A stretch of DNA of 64,000 bases from Cupriavidus oxalaticus (GTDB lineage Bacteria > Pseudomonadota > Gammaproteobacteria > Burkholderiales > Burkholderiaceae): the NCBI RefSeq assembly GCF_016894385.1, contig NZ_CP069812.1, positions 930,001 to 994,000 of the forward strand, given 5' to 3'. The translations under genes and the position numbers were made by a program. The notes under the pieces are model-generated. The model saw only the letters and a program-made list of their open reading frames with translations. It did no database searches and was not told the origin of the DNA. Positions 8,820-16,660 of this stretch are shown here, one piece after another. How positions within the stretch are numbered: the stretch's first letter is position 1; each line of letters opens with the position of its first letter.

Positions 8820-10025
8820 ATGGAAGGCTATATCCTCGACTGGGCCAATATGCTGCTGCGGTGGGTGCACGTCATCACCGCGATCGCATGGATCGGCTCT
8901 TCGTTCTATTTCGTGTGGCTGGACAACAGCCTGACCAAGCCCACCGCGCCCGACCTGAAGGAAAAGGGTGTCGACGGCGAGTTGTGGGCCGTGCACGGCG
9001 GCGGCTTCTACAACCCGCAGAAGTACCTGACCGCGCCCAAGCAGTTGCCGGAGAACCTGCACTGGTTCTACTGGGAGTCGTACTCGACCTGGATGAGCGG
9101 CTTCGCGCTGCTGGTGGTGCTGTACCTGTTCAACGCCAGCACGTTCCTGATCGACAAGAATGTGTTCGACATGTCGCCTGGCGCGGCGGTCGGCTTTGCG
9201 GTGTCGTACCTGCTGATCGGCTGGATCGTCTATGACAGCATCTGCCGCCTGTTCAACAAGAACGACCGCCTGGTCGGCATCCTGGTGGCGGTCTACATCG
9301 CGGCAGCCGCTTACGTCGCATGCCATGTCTTCTCGGGCCGCGCGGCGTTCCTGCTGACCGGCGCGATGGTGGCGACGATCATGAGCGCCAACGTGCTGGC
9401 ATGGATCATCCCGGGCCAGCGCAAGGTGGTGGCGGCACTGAAGGCCGGCCAGCCGGTGGACCCGATCCACGGCAAGCGCGGCAAGCAGCGCAGCGTGCAC
9501 AACACCTACTTCACGCTGCCGGTGCTGTTCGCGATGCTGTCGAACCACTACAGCATGACCTACGCCCACAAGTACAACTGGGTGGTGCTGATCCTGATCA
9601 TGCTGTCGGGCGTGCTGATCCGCCAGTTCTTCATCCTGAAGCACAAGGGCAAGATCAATGTGCTGTGGCCGGCCGCCGGCGTTGCCGCGCTGGGCGTGGT
9701 GGCCGTGATGATCGCGCCGCAGCCGCGCCCGGCCGTGGCCAAGGGGGGCGAGGCAGCCGCTGCGACCGTCAGCTTTGCCAAGGTGCAGGAAGTGATGAAC
9801 GCACGCTGCGTGCAGTGCCACGCCGAGCAGCCGAAGATGATGCCGACGGCGGCCAAGGGGATCAAGCTGGAGACGCCTGAGGAGATCAAGACGCATGCGC
9901 AGCTGATTTATCAGCAGGCTGTACAGCAGAAGGCGATGCCGCTGGGTAATGTGACGCAGATTACCGACGACGAACGCGCGCTGTTGGGGCAGTGGTTCGA
10001 AGGCGGGGCCAAGACTACGAATTGA
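8820..10025 (+). CDS. puuD: Membrane-bound urate hydroxylase with C-terminal cytochrome c domain
   Basis: Oxidises urate to 5-hydroxyisourate at the inner membrane and passes electrons to a fused c-type haem rather than making hydrogen peroxide. The first 300 or so residues hold about eight hydrophobic segments, beginning MLLRWVHVITAIAWIGSS, the DUF989/PuuD signature. The C-terminal part carries one haem site, CVQCH near residue 330, in a periplasmic cytochrome c domain. A good ribosome binding site (CAGGAGACAAGAC) precedes the ATG. It is the second gene of the uraH operon. Its terminator is immediately followed by the group II intron. Confidence 0.94.
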   Translation: MEGYILDWANMLLRWVHVITAIAWIGSSFYFVWLDNSLTKPTAPDLKEKGVDGELWAVHGGGFYNPQKYLTAPKQLPENLHWFYWESYSTWMSGFALLVVLYLFNASTFLIDKNVFDMSPGAAVGFAVSYLLIGWIVYDSICRLFNKNDRLVGILVAVYIAAAAYVACHVFSGRAAFLLTGAMVATIMSANVLAWIIPGQRKVVAALKAGQPVDPIHGKRGKQRSVHNTYFTLPVLFAMLSNHYSMTYAHKYNWVVLILIMLSGVLIRQFFILKHKGKINVLWPAAGVAALGVVAVMIAPQPRPAVAKGGEAAAATVSFAKVQEVMNARCVQCHAEQPKMMPTAAKGIKLETPEEIKTHAQLIYQQAVQQKAMPLGNVTQITDDERALLGQWFEGGAKTTN

Positions 10026-10156
10026 TCGTGGTTTGAGTTGAAAAGCATTGGGGCTGGCTCTTGCCGAGCCGGCCCGCGAAATCCGAGCATCGGTGATCGA
10101 CGGTCTGGAGGGCTGAGTTGTTGGCGGTCGTTAGTACCGGACCGGCGAGGGTTTGG

Positions 10157-10182
10157 ACGGGGCCTTTGGGTCCCGTTTTTTT
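10157..10182 (+). terminator. Rho-independent terminator of puuD, used as the intron insertion site
   Basis: An 8-bp stem (ACGGGGCC with GGTCCCGT, one G-T pair) and a TTTG loop are followed by seven T residues. The group II intron begins at the very next base, so the poly-T tract is the 5' exon of the intron. Confidence 0.9.
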
Positions 10183-10588
10183 GTGCGCCCAGCATGGGCG
10201 CACTCTTGTGGGTGCAAGTCCCACCGTAAGTTGATCACAGCGAACGAAGCGAAGCGCAACTGCGAAAGGGCGCCCGATCGTGGGGAGGAAGCGTGGAGCG
10301 AAGCTGCGAGCCGAGGGACACGAACCGGATAGAAGGCGGTGCCGACCAGGACGAGCGGGCAAAAAGCCGCGAAGTTCTCGTGATCAAGGGGCGGCGGCGT
10401 AAATCCGGCGGTTGTGCAGCGAAGGAGTGCGTTCTTACCTGGGGAGATCTCGCCTCATGCCTGAAAGGGCAACGGCGTCGAGCCGGAGCGAGAAGTCAGC
10501 AGAGGTCGAAGTAGTTGGGGGTAGCGCCGGCAAGGCTCGAATCCGCCGACGAAGGACCAAACGAGAGGGAGTGTTCGAAGCCGTGTCG

Positions 10589-11953
10589 ATGCAACAGGCA
10601 TTGCGTCAGAAGCCCGCGCGAGCGGGGCGAGCGAGGGAAACGGACGGTGAAGCCGGCCGGGAACGCGCCTGCGACGAAGCCTGCGGCCCGCGACGCGAAC
10701 CAGAGAGCACAGGGTCGGCGCTGCTGGCAGCGGCGCTGACGCGAGAGAACCTGAAGCAGGCGTTCAGGCGGGTCCGACGCAACAAAGGCGCCGCTGGCGT
10801 GGATGGTCTGGATATTGATCAGACCGCTCGTTATCTGGCGTCGGCGTGGCCTGAGATTCGCGAGCAACTGCTCAAGGGGACGTACCGGCCTAGTCCGGTA
10901 CGGCGGGTAACGATTCCGAAGCCGGACGGAGGAGGCGAGCGCGAGCTCGGTATCCCGACGGTGACGGATCGGCTGATCCAGCAGGCGCTGCTGCAGGTGT
11001 TGCAGCCGATTCTGGACCCTACCTTCAGCGAGCATAGCTACGGCTTCCGTCCCGGCAGGCGTGCGCATGACGCGGTGTTGGCCGCGCAGTCGTATGTGCA
11101 GTCGGGTCGACGAGTGGTGGTGGACGTGGATCTGGAAAAATTCTTCGACCGGGTCAACCACGACATCCTGATTGATCGCCTACAGAAGCGCATCGGGGAC
11201 GCCGGAGTCATCCGGCTGATCCGGGCGTATCTGAACAGCGGGCTGATGGATGGCGGGGTGGTGCTGCAACGACACGAGGGTACGCCGCAGGGCGGTCCCC
11301 TGTCCCCGTTGATGGCCAACGTGCTGCTTGATGAGGTGGACAAGGAGTTGGAGCGCCGCGGCCATTGCTTCGTGCGCTATGCCGATGACGCGAACGTGTA
11401 TGTGCGCAGTCAGCGGGCGGGTGAGCGGGTGATGGCTCTGTTGCGGCGGCTGTACGGCGTACTGCGTCTGAAGGTCAACGAGGCAAAGAGCGCGGTGGCG
11501 AGCGCGTTTGGCCGCAAGTTCCTGGGTTACGAGTTCTGGGCGGACCGGGATGGTGTGGCAAAGCGCGGGGTGGCAGCCAAGGCGCTGCTGACATTCAAAC
11601 AACGCATCCGCGAATTGACCCGCCGCTCAGGCGGGAGGAGTCTGCAGGCAGTGGTGGACCGGCTGCGGCCCTACGTCCAAGGCTGGAGGGCTTACTTCCG
11701 GCTGGCGCAAACCCCCAAGGTCTGGCGAACGCTGGACAAGTGGATGCGTCACCGGCTGCGGGCCATCCAGCTCAAGCACTGGCGCCGTGGTCTGACCATT
11801 TACCGTGAGTTGCGTGCGCTGGGTGCTTCGGCTGAGGCCGCCCGGCAAGCAGCGGCGAATAGCCGGTGCTGGTGGCGCAACAGCGGGGAAGCGCTGAACC
11901 GTGTCCTGACCATCGCCTACTTCGACCAGTTGGGCATGCCCCGTCTCACTTAA
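10589..11953 (+). CDS. ltrA: Group II intron reverse transcriptase/maturase
   Basis: Helps the intron RNA splice and copies it into DNA during mobility. From the chosen ATG it has 454 residues. The RT domain shows ENLKQAFRRVRRNKGAAGVDG (blocks 0-1), FDRVNHDIL, GTPQGGPLSPLMANVLLDE and the catalytic YADD near residue 265. A maturase/X domain follows (YVQGWRAYFRLAQTPKVWR, DKWMRHRLRAI). No HNH endonuclease motif follows domain X. The reading frame is open further upstream (in-frame starts to 10412), but that stretch overlaps structured intron RNA and is Arg-rich, so I prefer 10589; a GTG at 10571 is another option. The frame is intact, so the intron may be active. Confidence 0.93.
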   Translation: MQQALRQKPARAGRARETDGEAGRERACDEACGPRREPESTGSALLAAALTRENLKQAFRRVRRNKGAAGVDGLDIDQTARYLASAWPEIREQLLKGTYRPSPVRRVTIPKPDGGGERELGIPTVTDRLIQQALLQVLQPILDPTFSEHSYGFRPGRRAHDAVLAAQSYVQSGRRVVVDVDLEKFFDRVNHDILIDRLQKRIGDAGVIRLIRAYLNSGLMDGGVVLQRHEGTPQGGPLSPLMANVLLDEVDKELERRGHCFVRYADDANVYVRSQRAGERVMALLRRLYGVLRLKVNEAKSAVASAFGRKFLGYEFWADRDGVAKRGVAAKALLTFKQRIRELTRRSGGRSLQAVVDRLRPYVQGWRAYFRLAQTPKVWRTLDKWMRHRLRAIQLKHWRRGLTIYRELRALGASAEAARQAAANSRCWWRNSGEALNRVLTIAYFDQLGMPRLT

Positions 11954-11965
11954 CCTCAACCACTC

Positions 11966-12040
11966 GAACCGCCCGGTGCGGACCCGCATGCCGGGTGGTG
12001 TGGCAGGGGCGCAGCCAGTGACGGCTGCCCCCTATGCCGA
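11966..12040 (+). ncRNA. Group II intron domains V and VI
   Basis: Domain V runs at about 11966-11999, a 34-nt hairpin opening GAACCGCC and closing GGGTGGT, and includes the CGC catalytic triad reported for class IIC introns. Domain VI follows: GGCA and TGCC close a stem with GCAGCC/GGCTGC, and a bulged A at 12034 is the candidate branch point, seven bases before the 3' splice site. Confidence 0.8.
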
Positions 12041-12092
12041 TTGTTTTCGCCGCGATGCGATCGTGGGACGGGGGCTGTGCACTGCTGGTGCA

Positions 12093-12255
12093 GTTGGTGA
12101 CATGCTGTCGGCTGTTCAAGCGTCTGCTGTCGCTGTTGGTGACATGCTGTTGGTCGTTGAAGCGTTGGAGTCGCGGTTGGTGACATGTTGTCGGCCGTTG
12201 AGCCGCCTGGTTCCGCCCTGCTGGGCGGGTCACTTTTTGGCCGAGCGCCAAAAAG
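12093..12255 (+). repeat. 42-bp tandem repeats (three units) ending in a 53-bp conserved hairpin block
   Basis: Three units beginning GTTGGTGACATGYTG start at 12093, 12135 and 12176. The first two are 42 and 41 bases long, and the third runs into a 53-base block (12203-12255) ending CTTTTTGGC-CGAGC-GCCAAAAAG, itself a 9-bp hairpin. The same array, with two units, is found inverted at 14258-14380, and the 53-base block is identical in both copies. No convincing gene is present. Confidence 0.85.
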
Positions 12256-12815
12256 TAACCAAAAAACGCGTCGCCTGAGCGGCTGGCTATCAAGTTGGCG
12301 GCGTGGGTGGTTCGGGCGGTGGTGATTTCCGTTCGATGTGGGTAGTGGTTCTAACCTGCTACGCCAGGTGAGTTTGGGATCGTGGCTGCGTTAATCCACT
12401 ATTGGACGATCCCCATGCCGGGCGTAGGCCGCCTGCTGCATGCCATATCGGTGGGACGCCTTCGGCTGCGCTACGCGCCGGCCCGAACGTGGCAGCGCGG
12501 CCGATCTCGCCATGGCCATTGCTGTCGCCGCCCAGCGAGCGAAGCGATGCGGGTTCGTGCCGGGGCGCCTCGCCCGCGAGACTGAGCCGCGCGTAGCGCA
12601 GCCGTAGGCGATGATGCGATACCGCAGGGAGCAGGCGGCCTACACCCGTCCTGGGGATGGTTCAAAAGTCGGGATTCGCCAGGCACCCACACTCACTCAC
12701 CTGGCGTAGCAGGCTGGCATCGCGACCACGCCTCACTGAAACCAAAATCGCAATCTAACCAGAAGCGCCAAATTGGATCAGCCAGCCGCAGGCGACGCGC
12801 TTTTTGGTTACTTAT
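12247..12815. repeat. Nested palindromic element of about 570 bp
   Basis: An outer imperfect inverted repeat pairs 12247-12300 with about 12767-12815 (shared core AGGCGACGCG and TTTTTGGTTACTT). Inside it, a perfect 19-bp inverted repeat (12355-12373 with 12695-12713) bounds a 359-bp unit. Within that unit, 12409-12437 pairs with 12630-12658 (25 of 29 bases), and the arms continue through a GGCTGCGCTACGCG/CGCGTAGCGCAGCC match. The short open frames inside simply read the palindrome and show no family features. It has the look of a non-coding MITE-like or structured intergenic repeat. Confidence 0.75.
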
Positions 12816-13077
12816 ATGAACGCGCCCCGGTTTGCAAGGTAACGCCAACATCAGGCTTGGACAGGATTGGCTGCAGACTTATATCCGGCCTTGCGATGCA
12901 GGCCATGCCTGCGGGCCCTGATGGATTTCACCGGGAGTGTCCCTATCTTTTTGCCGTGCTTTGAGCACCAGTAACCAATTGAGCTTGCACTCCCGCGGTC
13001 CAACCTGTTTTGCCATCACGCTGACATTACCGTCGCAACCTGTGGACGGGTTCCTTCCTTGCTAGCTCAGCCTGCCG
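12816..13077. other. Intergenic stretch with no recognised gene
   Basis: Between the palindromic element and the IS110-type transposase I see no convincing coding sequence. A short hairpin CCTGCCG/CAGGCAGG lies just before the transposase stop codon and may be part of the insertion sequence end. Confidence 0.4.
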
Positions 13078-14103
13078 TCAGGCAGGCCTGACCGAGACGT
13101 AGTCTCGGTCATAGGCCCGATCGTGGGTCAACAGGGCCCAGATGGTACGCACCGTCTTGTTGGCCAAGGCAACCGCCGCGACGTTCTTCGGCCGTCGCTG
13201 CGCGAGCAGCAGGCTCCAGCCCGGCTGGTTCTTTCTGCGCAGGTGACTCAGCACGACCCGAGCGCCATGAATCAGCAAGGTGCGCAGGTAGGGGTCGCCG
13301 CGTTTGCTGATGCCGCTCAGCCAGACCTTGCCCCCGGTGCCGGTCTGTTTGGGCACCAGGCCAAGATACGCCGCCAGTTGCCGCCCGGACTTGAAGGTGC
13401 GCGCGTCGCCAATGGTGGCGACCATGGCCGTGGCGGTCAGCATGCCGATGCCAGGAATGGCCAGAATCGTTTTGCAGGCCCGATTCTGCCGACCCCAGGC
13501 ATCAATGCGTTGATCCAGGCGAGCTATCTCTCGATCGAGCCCTTCGATGCTTTGCAATTGCTCATGCACGAACTCGAACAGCAGGGGCGGCACGCCCCGT
13601 TCGATTTCGTCCATCCCTTGTACGATTTCCTTCAGGCCAGCTCGTAGCCCGGGACGGATCCGGATCCCGAATTCGAACAACATGCCGCGCAGCTGGTTGA
13701 CCAGCATGGTGCGCATCTTCACGCGCAGTTGGCGCATGGCGTGCAGGCCGAGCACACATTGTTGGGACTCGGTCTTTGCTGCCACGACCGGCATGCCCGG
13801 CTGCTGGACTGCGGTCCAGATAGCACGGGCGTCGGCCGCATCGGTCTTGTTCGTCTGCACGAACGGTCGCACGTACCGGGCGTGCAGCAGCACCGGCTCA
13901 TGACCCAAGGCTCGCACTTGGCGGGCCCACCAGTGCGCACTGCCACAGGCCTCCAGCGCGATGCGTCCAGGCTCGCGATTCGCGAGGAACTCCAGCAGCT
14001 TGGACCGACTGAAGCGACGATTGAAACACTTGCCCGAAGGCTCGACCCAATAGAGCTGGAAGACAGTCTTTGCAATGTCCAGACCGTAAGTCGTAGTATT
14101 CAT
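13078..14103 (-). CDS. IS110-family transposase
   Basis: A 341-residue DEDD-type transposase. The N-terminal domain begins MNTTTYGLDIAKTVFQLYWV with the first acidic residue in GLDIAK. Further acidic positions come in TDAADARAIW, and the C-terminal transposase-20 domain has ILAIPGIGMLTATAMVATIG and SGRQLAAYLGLVPKQTGTGG, as in IS110/IS1111 elements. The ATG at 14103 follows GGAGGACCCGAG. The frame is intact. IS110 elements usually lack clear terminal inverted repeats, and I could not fix the ends; a conservative estimate is within 13050-14200. It lies between the palindromic element and the inverted repeat copy, so it probably entered an existing repeat cluster. Confidence 0.93.
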   Translation of the reverse strand: MNTTTYGLDIAKTVFQLYWVEPSGKCFNRRFSRSKLLEFLANREPGRIALEACGSAHWWARQVRALGHEPVLLHARYVRPFVQTNKTDAADARAIWTAVQQPGMPVVAAKTESQQCVLGLHAMRQLRVKMRTMLVNQLRGMLFEFGIRIRPGLRAGLKEIVQGMDEIERGVPPLLFEFVHEQLQSIEGLDREIARLDQRIDAWGRQNRACKTILAIPGIGMLTATAMVATIGDARTFKSGRQLAAYLGLVPKQTGTGGKVWLSGISKRGDPYLRTLLIHGARVVLSHLRRKNQPGWSLLLAQRRPKNVAAVALANKTVRTIWALLTHDRAYDRDYVSVRPA

Positions 14104-14257
14104 CTCGGGTCCTCCATCCTCGCGTGGTTGGTCACACTCCCACTCTGGCACATCGATGCCGTTTCGTGAGGGGGGACCCGCCTACCCTGTCACGTTTCCC
14201 GGATGCATAACCGACTACCGGCACCTTTGATCGCAGGCCGGGGCGCGTTCATTCCAT

Positions 14258-14380
14258 CTTTTTGGCGCTCGGCCAAAAAGTGACCCGCCCAGCAGGGCGG
14301 AACCAGGCGGTTCAAGGGCCGACAGCATGTCACCAACAGCGACAGCAGACGCTTGAACAGCCGCCAGCATGTCACCAACA
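14258..14380 (-). repeat. Inverted second copy of the 42-bp tandem repeat array (two units)
   Basis: On the minus strand, two units starting GTTGGTGACATGCTG begin at 14380 and 14338 and run into the 53-base block at 14310-14258, which is identical to 12203-12255. The array therefore brackets the palindrome and transposase as an inverted pair and ends 16 bases from the next gene's stop codon. Confidence 0.85.
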
Positions 14381-14396
14381 GCGACCACCCCCGAAT

Positions 14397-14972
14397 TCAA
14401 CCTCCAATATTCATCAGCGCCAACACACCAAGCACCACAAAGATCCCGGCCGCAATCTTATGCACCAGCCCAATCGGCATCTTGTTGGCAAACTTGTCGC
14501 CCAGCAGCACCGCCGGCGCATTGGCAATCATCATGCCGAAGGTCGTGCCGGCCACCACAGCCACCACCGCGTCGCTGAAGCGCGCCGCCAGCGCCACCGT
14601 GGCGATCTGCGTCTTGTCACCCATCTCGGCGAAGAAGAACGCAACGATGGTGGTAGCCAGGATGCCAAGCGCGCCCTTCACCGGCTTGGCCTGCTCGGCA
14701 TCGTCGAGCTTGTCGGGAATCAGCATCCACGCACCCATCGCGATAAAGCCCAACCCCAGGATCCAGCGCAGCAGGCTTTCGCCGACCACATGCGTGATCC
14801 AGCCGCCAAGCGCGCCGGCAAAGCCATGGTTGACCAGGGTGGCGATCAGGATGCCAAGGATGATCGGAATAGGTTTGCGATAGCGTGCTGCCAGAACCAG
14901 CGACAGCAGCTGCGTCTTGTCGCCCATTTCAGCAAGGGCGACGATGCCTGTGGAGACGAGGAAGGCTTCCAT
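14397..14972 (-). CDS. UPF0016/GDT1 (TMEM165) family transporter, probable manganese exporter
   Basis: A 191-residue inner-membrane protein with about six helices in two homologous halves. Each half carries the family signature E-x-G-D-K-T: AEMGDKTQLLSL near residue 14 and AEMGDKTQIATVA near residue 114. The family transports Mn2+ or Ca2+ against protons, and bacterial members such as MneA export manganese. A yybP-ykoY-type riboswitch in the leader supports a manganese role here. I chose the ATG at 14972 (MEAFLVSTGIVALAEM) because family similarity starts there. It is transcribed alone. The substrate is inferred, not shown. Confidence 0.9.
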   Translation of the reverse strand: MEAFLVSTGIVALAEMGDKTQLLSLVLAARYRKPIPIILGILIATLVNHGFAGALGGWITHVVGESLLRWILGLGFIAMGAWMLIPDKLDDAEQAKPVKGALGILATTIVAFFFAEMGDKTQIATVALAARFSDAVVAVVAGTTFGMMIANAPAVLLGDKFANKMPIGLVHKIAAGIFVVLGVLALMNIGG

Positions 14973-15049
14973 GTTGCTATGTGGGATAACCGGGCCGCAA
15001 TGCATCGCGAGATGCCAATGACGCACACCTTTCCCGGCCCGGCCAGAAA

Positions 15050-15226
15050 GGTATGGTCATCGGTCTCGCCAGGCGTGGACGCTGCCTGGGCCAGTCTGGC
15101 CAGGCGGGGTCCGGAGCTGCGCACGCCATAACCGCAAGCGGTCAAGTCTGTTGACGTACGCCCCTGTCCCCCGGAATCCGCATTGCGCGGCGCGGTGAGA
15201 GCAGGGCGGCTACTCCCCAATGGAAG
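15050..15226 (-). promoter_or_regulatory. yybP-ykoY-type manganese riboswitch in the leader of the UPF0016 gene
   Basis: On the minus strand the leader contains GGGGAGTAGC (15218-15209), then ACGTCAACAGACTTG, and finally TGGCGAGACCGATGACC (about 15073-15057). These match in order the conserved loops of the Mn2+-sensing yybP-ykoY riboswitch (GGGGAGUAG, CGUCAACA, GGCAAGACC). A following hairpin with ACCTTTC and GAAAGGT arms (about 15051-15025) may be the expression platform. The downstream gene belongs to a Mn exporter family known to carry this motif. Confidence 0.82.
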
Positions 15227-15231
15227 CGGCA

Positions 15232-15237
15232 ATTATA
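15232..15237 (-). promoter_or_regulatory. -10 element for the riboswitch transcript
   Basis: A perfect TATAAT on the minus strand places transcription start near 15225, a few bases before the GGGGAGTAG of the riboswitch. No strong -35 is visible. Confidence 0.6.
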
Positions 15238-15285
15238 ACCGCGACGGCGGTGGATCGTCCATCGCCGCCGCGGTCGGTATGGCGA

Positions 15286-16446
15286 TCAGGCCGGCACCGG
15301 CGCGTTCTCGCTGGTCTGGCGGCCGCGGAAATCGGTCCAGCACAGCGCCTTGAAGTCATACAGCTTGCAGCGGCGCGCCGTGTCGAAATACCAGCGCCAG
15401 GAGAAGTTCTCGATGATGATGCGGCCCGGCAGCGCGTGCTCCAGCAGCGCCTGCGCGCGCTTGAGGCGATACAGCGGCACGCTCATGTCGACGTGGTGCG
15501 CGGTGTGCTCCATGATGTGATGCAGCGCGGAGCCGATACCATGGCGGAAGCGCAGGTGCACTGTGGTCGAGACAAACGGCTGCGCTTTGGCCCACATGGC
15601 CTTGGTGTCGTACCAGGCCACGCTGGCATGGGTGTGGTGCACGTACAGCACGAAGCCCACGGTCACGTTCCACACCAGGAAAGGCAGCACGAAACCGGCG
15701 CCGACCAGCATCCAGGCCGACTGGCCCGTGGCAAAGGCCAGTGCCACCAGCGCGCCGATCCAGGCCACGCCGAAGGCCGCCACCAGCAGGCAATCGCGCA
15801 CGAAGACCGGGCGGCGGGTGGCCATCTGGCGCTTGCTGGGGAAGAACAGCTTGCTCCACCAGATCTCGACCAGGTAGTACAGGCCCGGGCCGAAGCCGGT
15901 GCGGTAGATGCGCTCCAGCGCGCGCCGCCAGCGCGGCAGCGCGTTGAATTCTTCCAGCGAGTAGGGCGCCCAGACGAAGTCGAAGCCTTTCAGGTTGGTA
16001 TAGCCGTGGTGGACCACGTTATGGCCGACTTCCCACAGGCTGTACGGCGTCAGCGACGGCAGGAAAGTCAGCCGGCCCAGCCATTTGTTCAGGCCGCGGC
16101 GCGGCGTCAGGCTCTGGTGGCAGGCATCGTGGCCGATGATGAACAGGCGCGCGATCACCAGCCCGGCCAGCACGCCCAGCCCCAGCTTGGCGGCCCAGTG
16201 CGAGGCCAGCACCACGCCGGCCAGCACGGCGGCGAACAGCAGGTAGTCGAAGGCGAACAGCGCCAGCGCGCGCGGCGTGCTGCGCTCGCCCAGCGGGATC
16301 AGCCAGCCGCGGATGACCTTGCGCGACGGGAATGGCGCGTCCGGGGCGATCGGCTCCGGCAGCGGCAGCCGGCCGGGCTTGGCGGACTGCCGGGCATGCG
16401 GGGCATGCTCGGGATGCGCTGAGGGCGTGGATGGGATTGCGGTCAT
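15286..16446 (-). CDS. Membrane fatty acid desaturase
   Basis: A 386-residue di-iron membrane desaturase that would introduce a double bond into acyl chains of membrane lipids. All three histidine boxes are present: HDACH, HNVVHH and a C-terminal HTAHH in HIMEHTAHHVDM. At least four membrane helices surround them. The start MTAIPSTPSAHPEH is preceded by AGAAGGTTCCGC, a reasonable ribosome binding site. It is a single gene between the riboswitch gene and guaD. Regiospecificity and electron donor cannot be told from the sequence. Confidence 0.9.
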   Translation of the reverse strand: MTAIPSTPSAHPEHAPHARQSAKPGRLPLPEPIAPDAPFPSRKVIRGWLIPLGERSTPRALALFAFDYLLFAAVLAGVVLASHWAAKLGLGVLAGLVIARLFIIGHDACHQSLTPRRGLNKWLGRLTFLPSLTPYSLWEVGHNVVHHGYTNLKGFDFVWAPYSLEEFNALPRWRRALERIYRTGFGPGLYYLVEIWWSKLFFPSKRQMATRRPVFVRDCLLVAAFGVAWIGALVALAFATGQSAWMLVGAGFVLPFLVWNVTVGFVLYVHHTHASVAWYDTKAMWAKAQPFVSTTVHLRFRHGIGSALHHIMEHTAHHVDMSVPLYRLKRAQALLEHALPGRIIIENFSWRWYFDTARRCKLYDFKALCWTDFRGRQTSENAPVPA

Positions 16447-16594
16447 GCGGAACCTTCTGGTTTTGCGGTCGGATGGCGTTGGCCAGTGCTGCCAATGCGG
16501 CCGGCGCACGCCGGCCATGGCGAAACCGCAAGGTTAGAAGGCTTTGCCGGTGGGGTTCTTGACGGGGGTCAATCCGGAGGGACGCGCTAAGCGG

Positions 16595-16626
16595 TAAAAG
16601 CGCGCCCGCCACGAGAGGGCGGGCGC
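16595..16626 (-). terminator. Rho-independent terminator of guaD and the xdh run
   Basis: A 9-bp perfect stem (GCGCCCGCC with its complement) lies 35 bases past the guaD stop and is followed on the minus strand by GCTTTTACC. Confidence 0.8.
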
Positions 16627-16660
16627 CGTGGTGCCGGACGGGAGTGCGGTATGGGACGGA

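Larger units (their letters stand above)
10183..12041 (+). mobile_element. Group II intron with encoded reverse transcriptase, probably bacterial class C
   Basis: A retroelement of about 1,859 bases. The 5' end GTGCGCCC is typical of bacterial group II introns and pairs with GGGCGCAC a few bases later. The maturase gene sits in domain IV. Domains V and VI follow the gene at 11966-12040, and the expected 3' end ...CCGAT falls seven bases after a bulged A. Insertion directly after the T-run of an intrinsic terminator, a CGC triad in domain V and a reverse transcriptase without an endonuclease domain are the hallmarks of class C (IIC) introns. Bases 10204-10588 before the gene are the non-coding domains I-III. 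The ends are inferred from motifs; splicing is not shown. Confidence 0.85.

Noticed and set aside
10412..10588. N-terminal extension of the intron reverse transcriptase
   Set aside because: It overlaps intron RNA domains, is Arg/Ser-rich and unlike reverse transcriptase N-termini; the ATG at 10589 is preferred, though not proved.
12093..12255. Regular repeats considered as a CRISPR array
   Set aside because: The units are directly adjacent with no unique spacers and no cas genes are present.
12382..12692. Short open frames of 60-75 codons in the palindromic element
   Set aside because: They read through inverted-repeat sequence in both orientations, are Arg/Pro-rich and have no ribosome binding site.
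13050..14200. Exact ends and inverted repeats for the IS110 element
   Set aside because: No convincing terminal or subterminal repeats or duplicated target could be identified by eye, so only the transposase gene is annotated.
14190..14400. Short minus-strand frames containing PPCWAGHFLAERQK
   Set aside because: They are translations of the repeat block and recur in the inverted copy at 12.2 kb; they are repeat sequence, not a gene.
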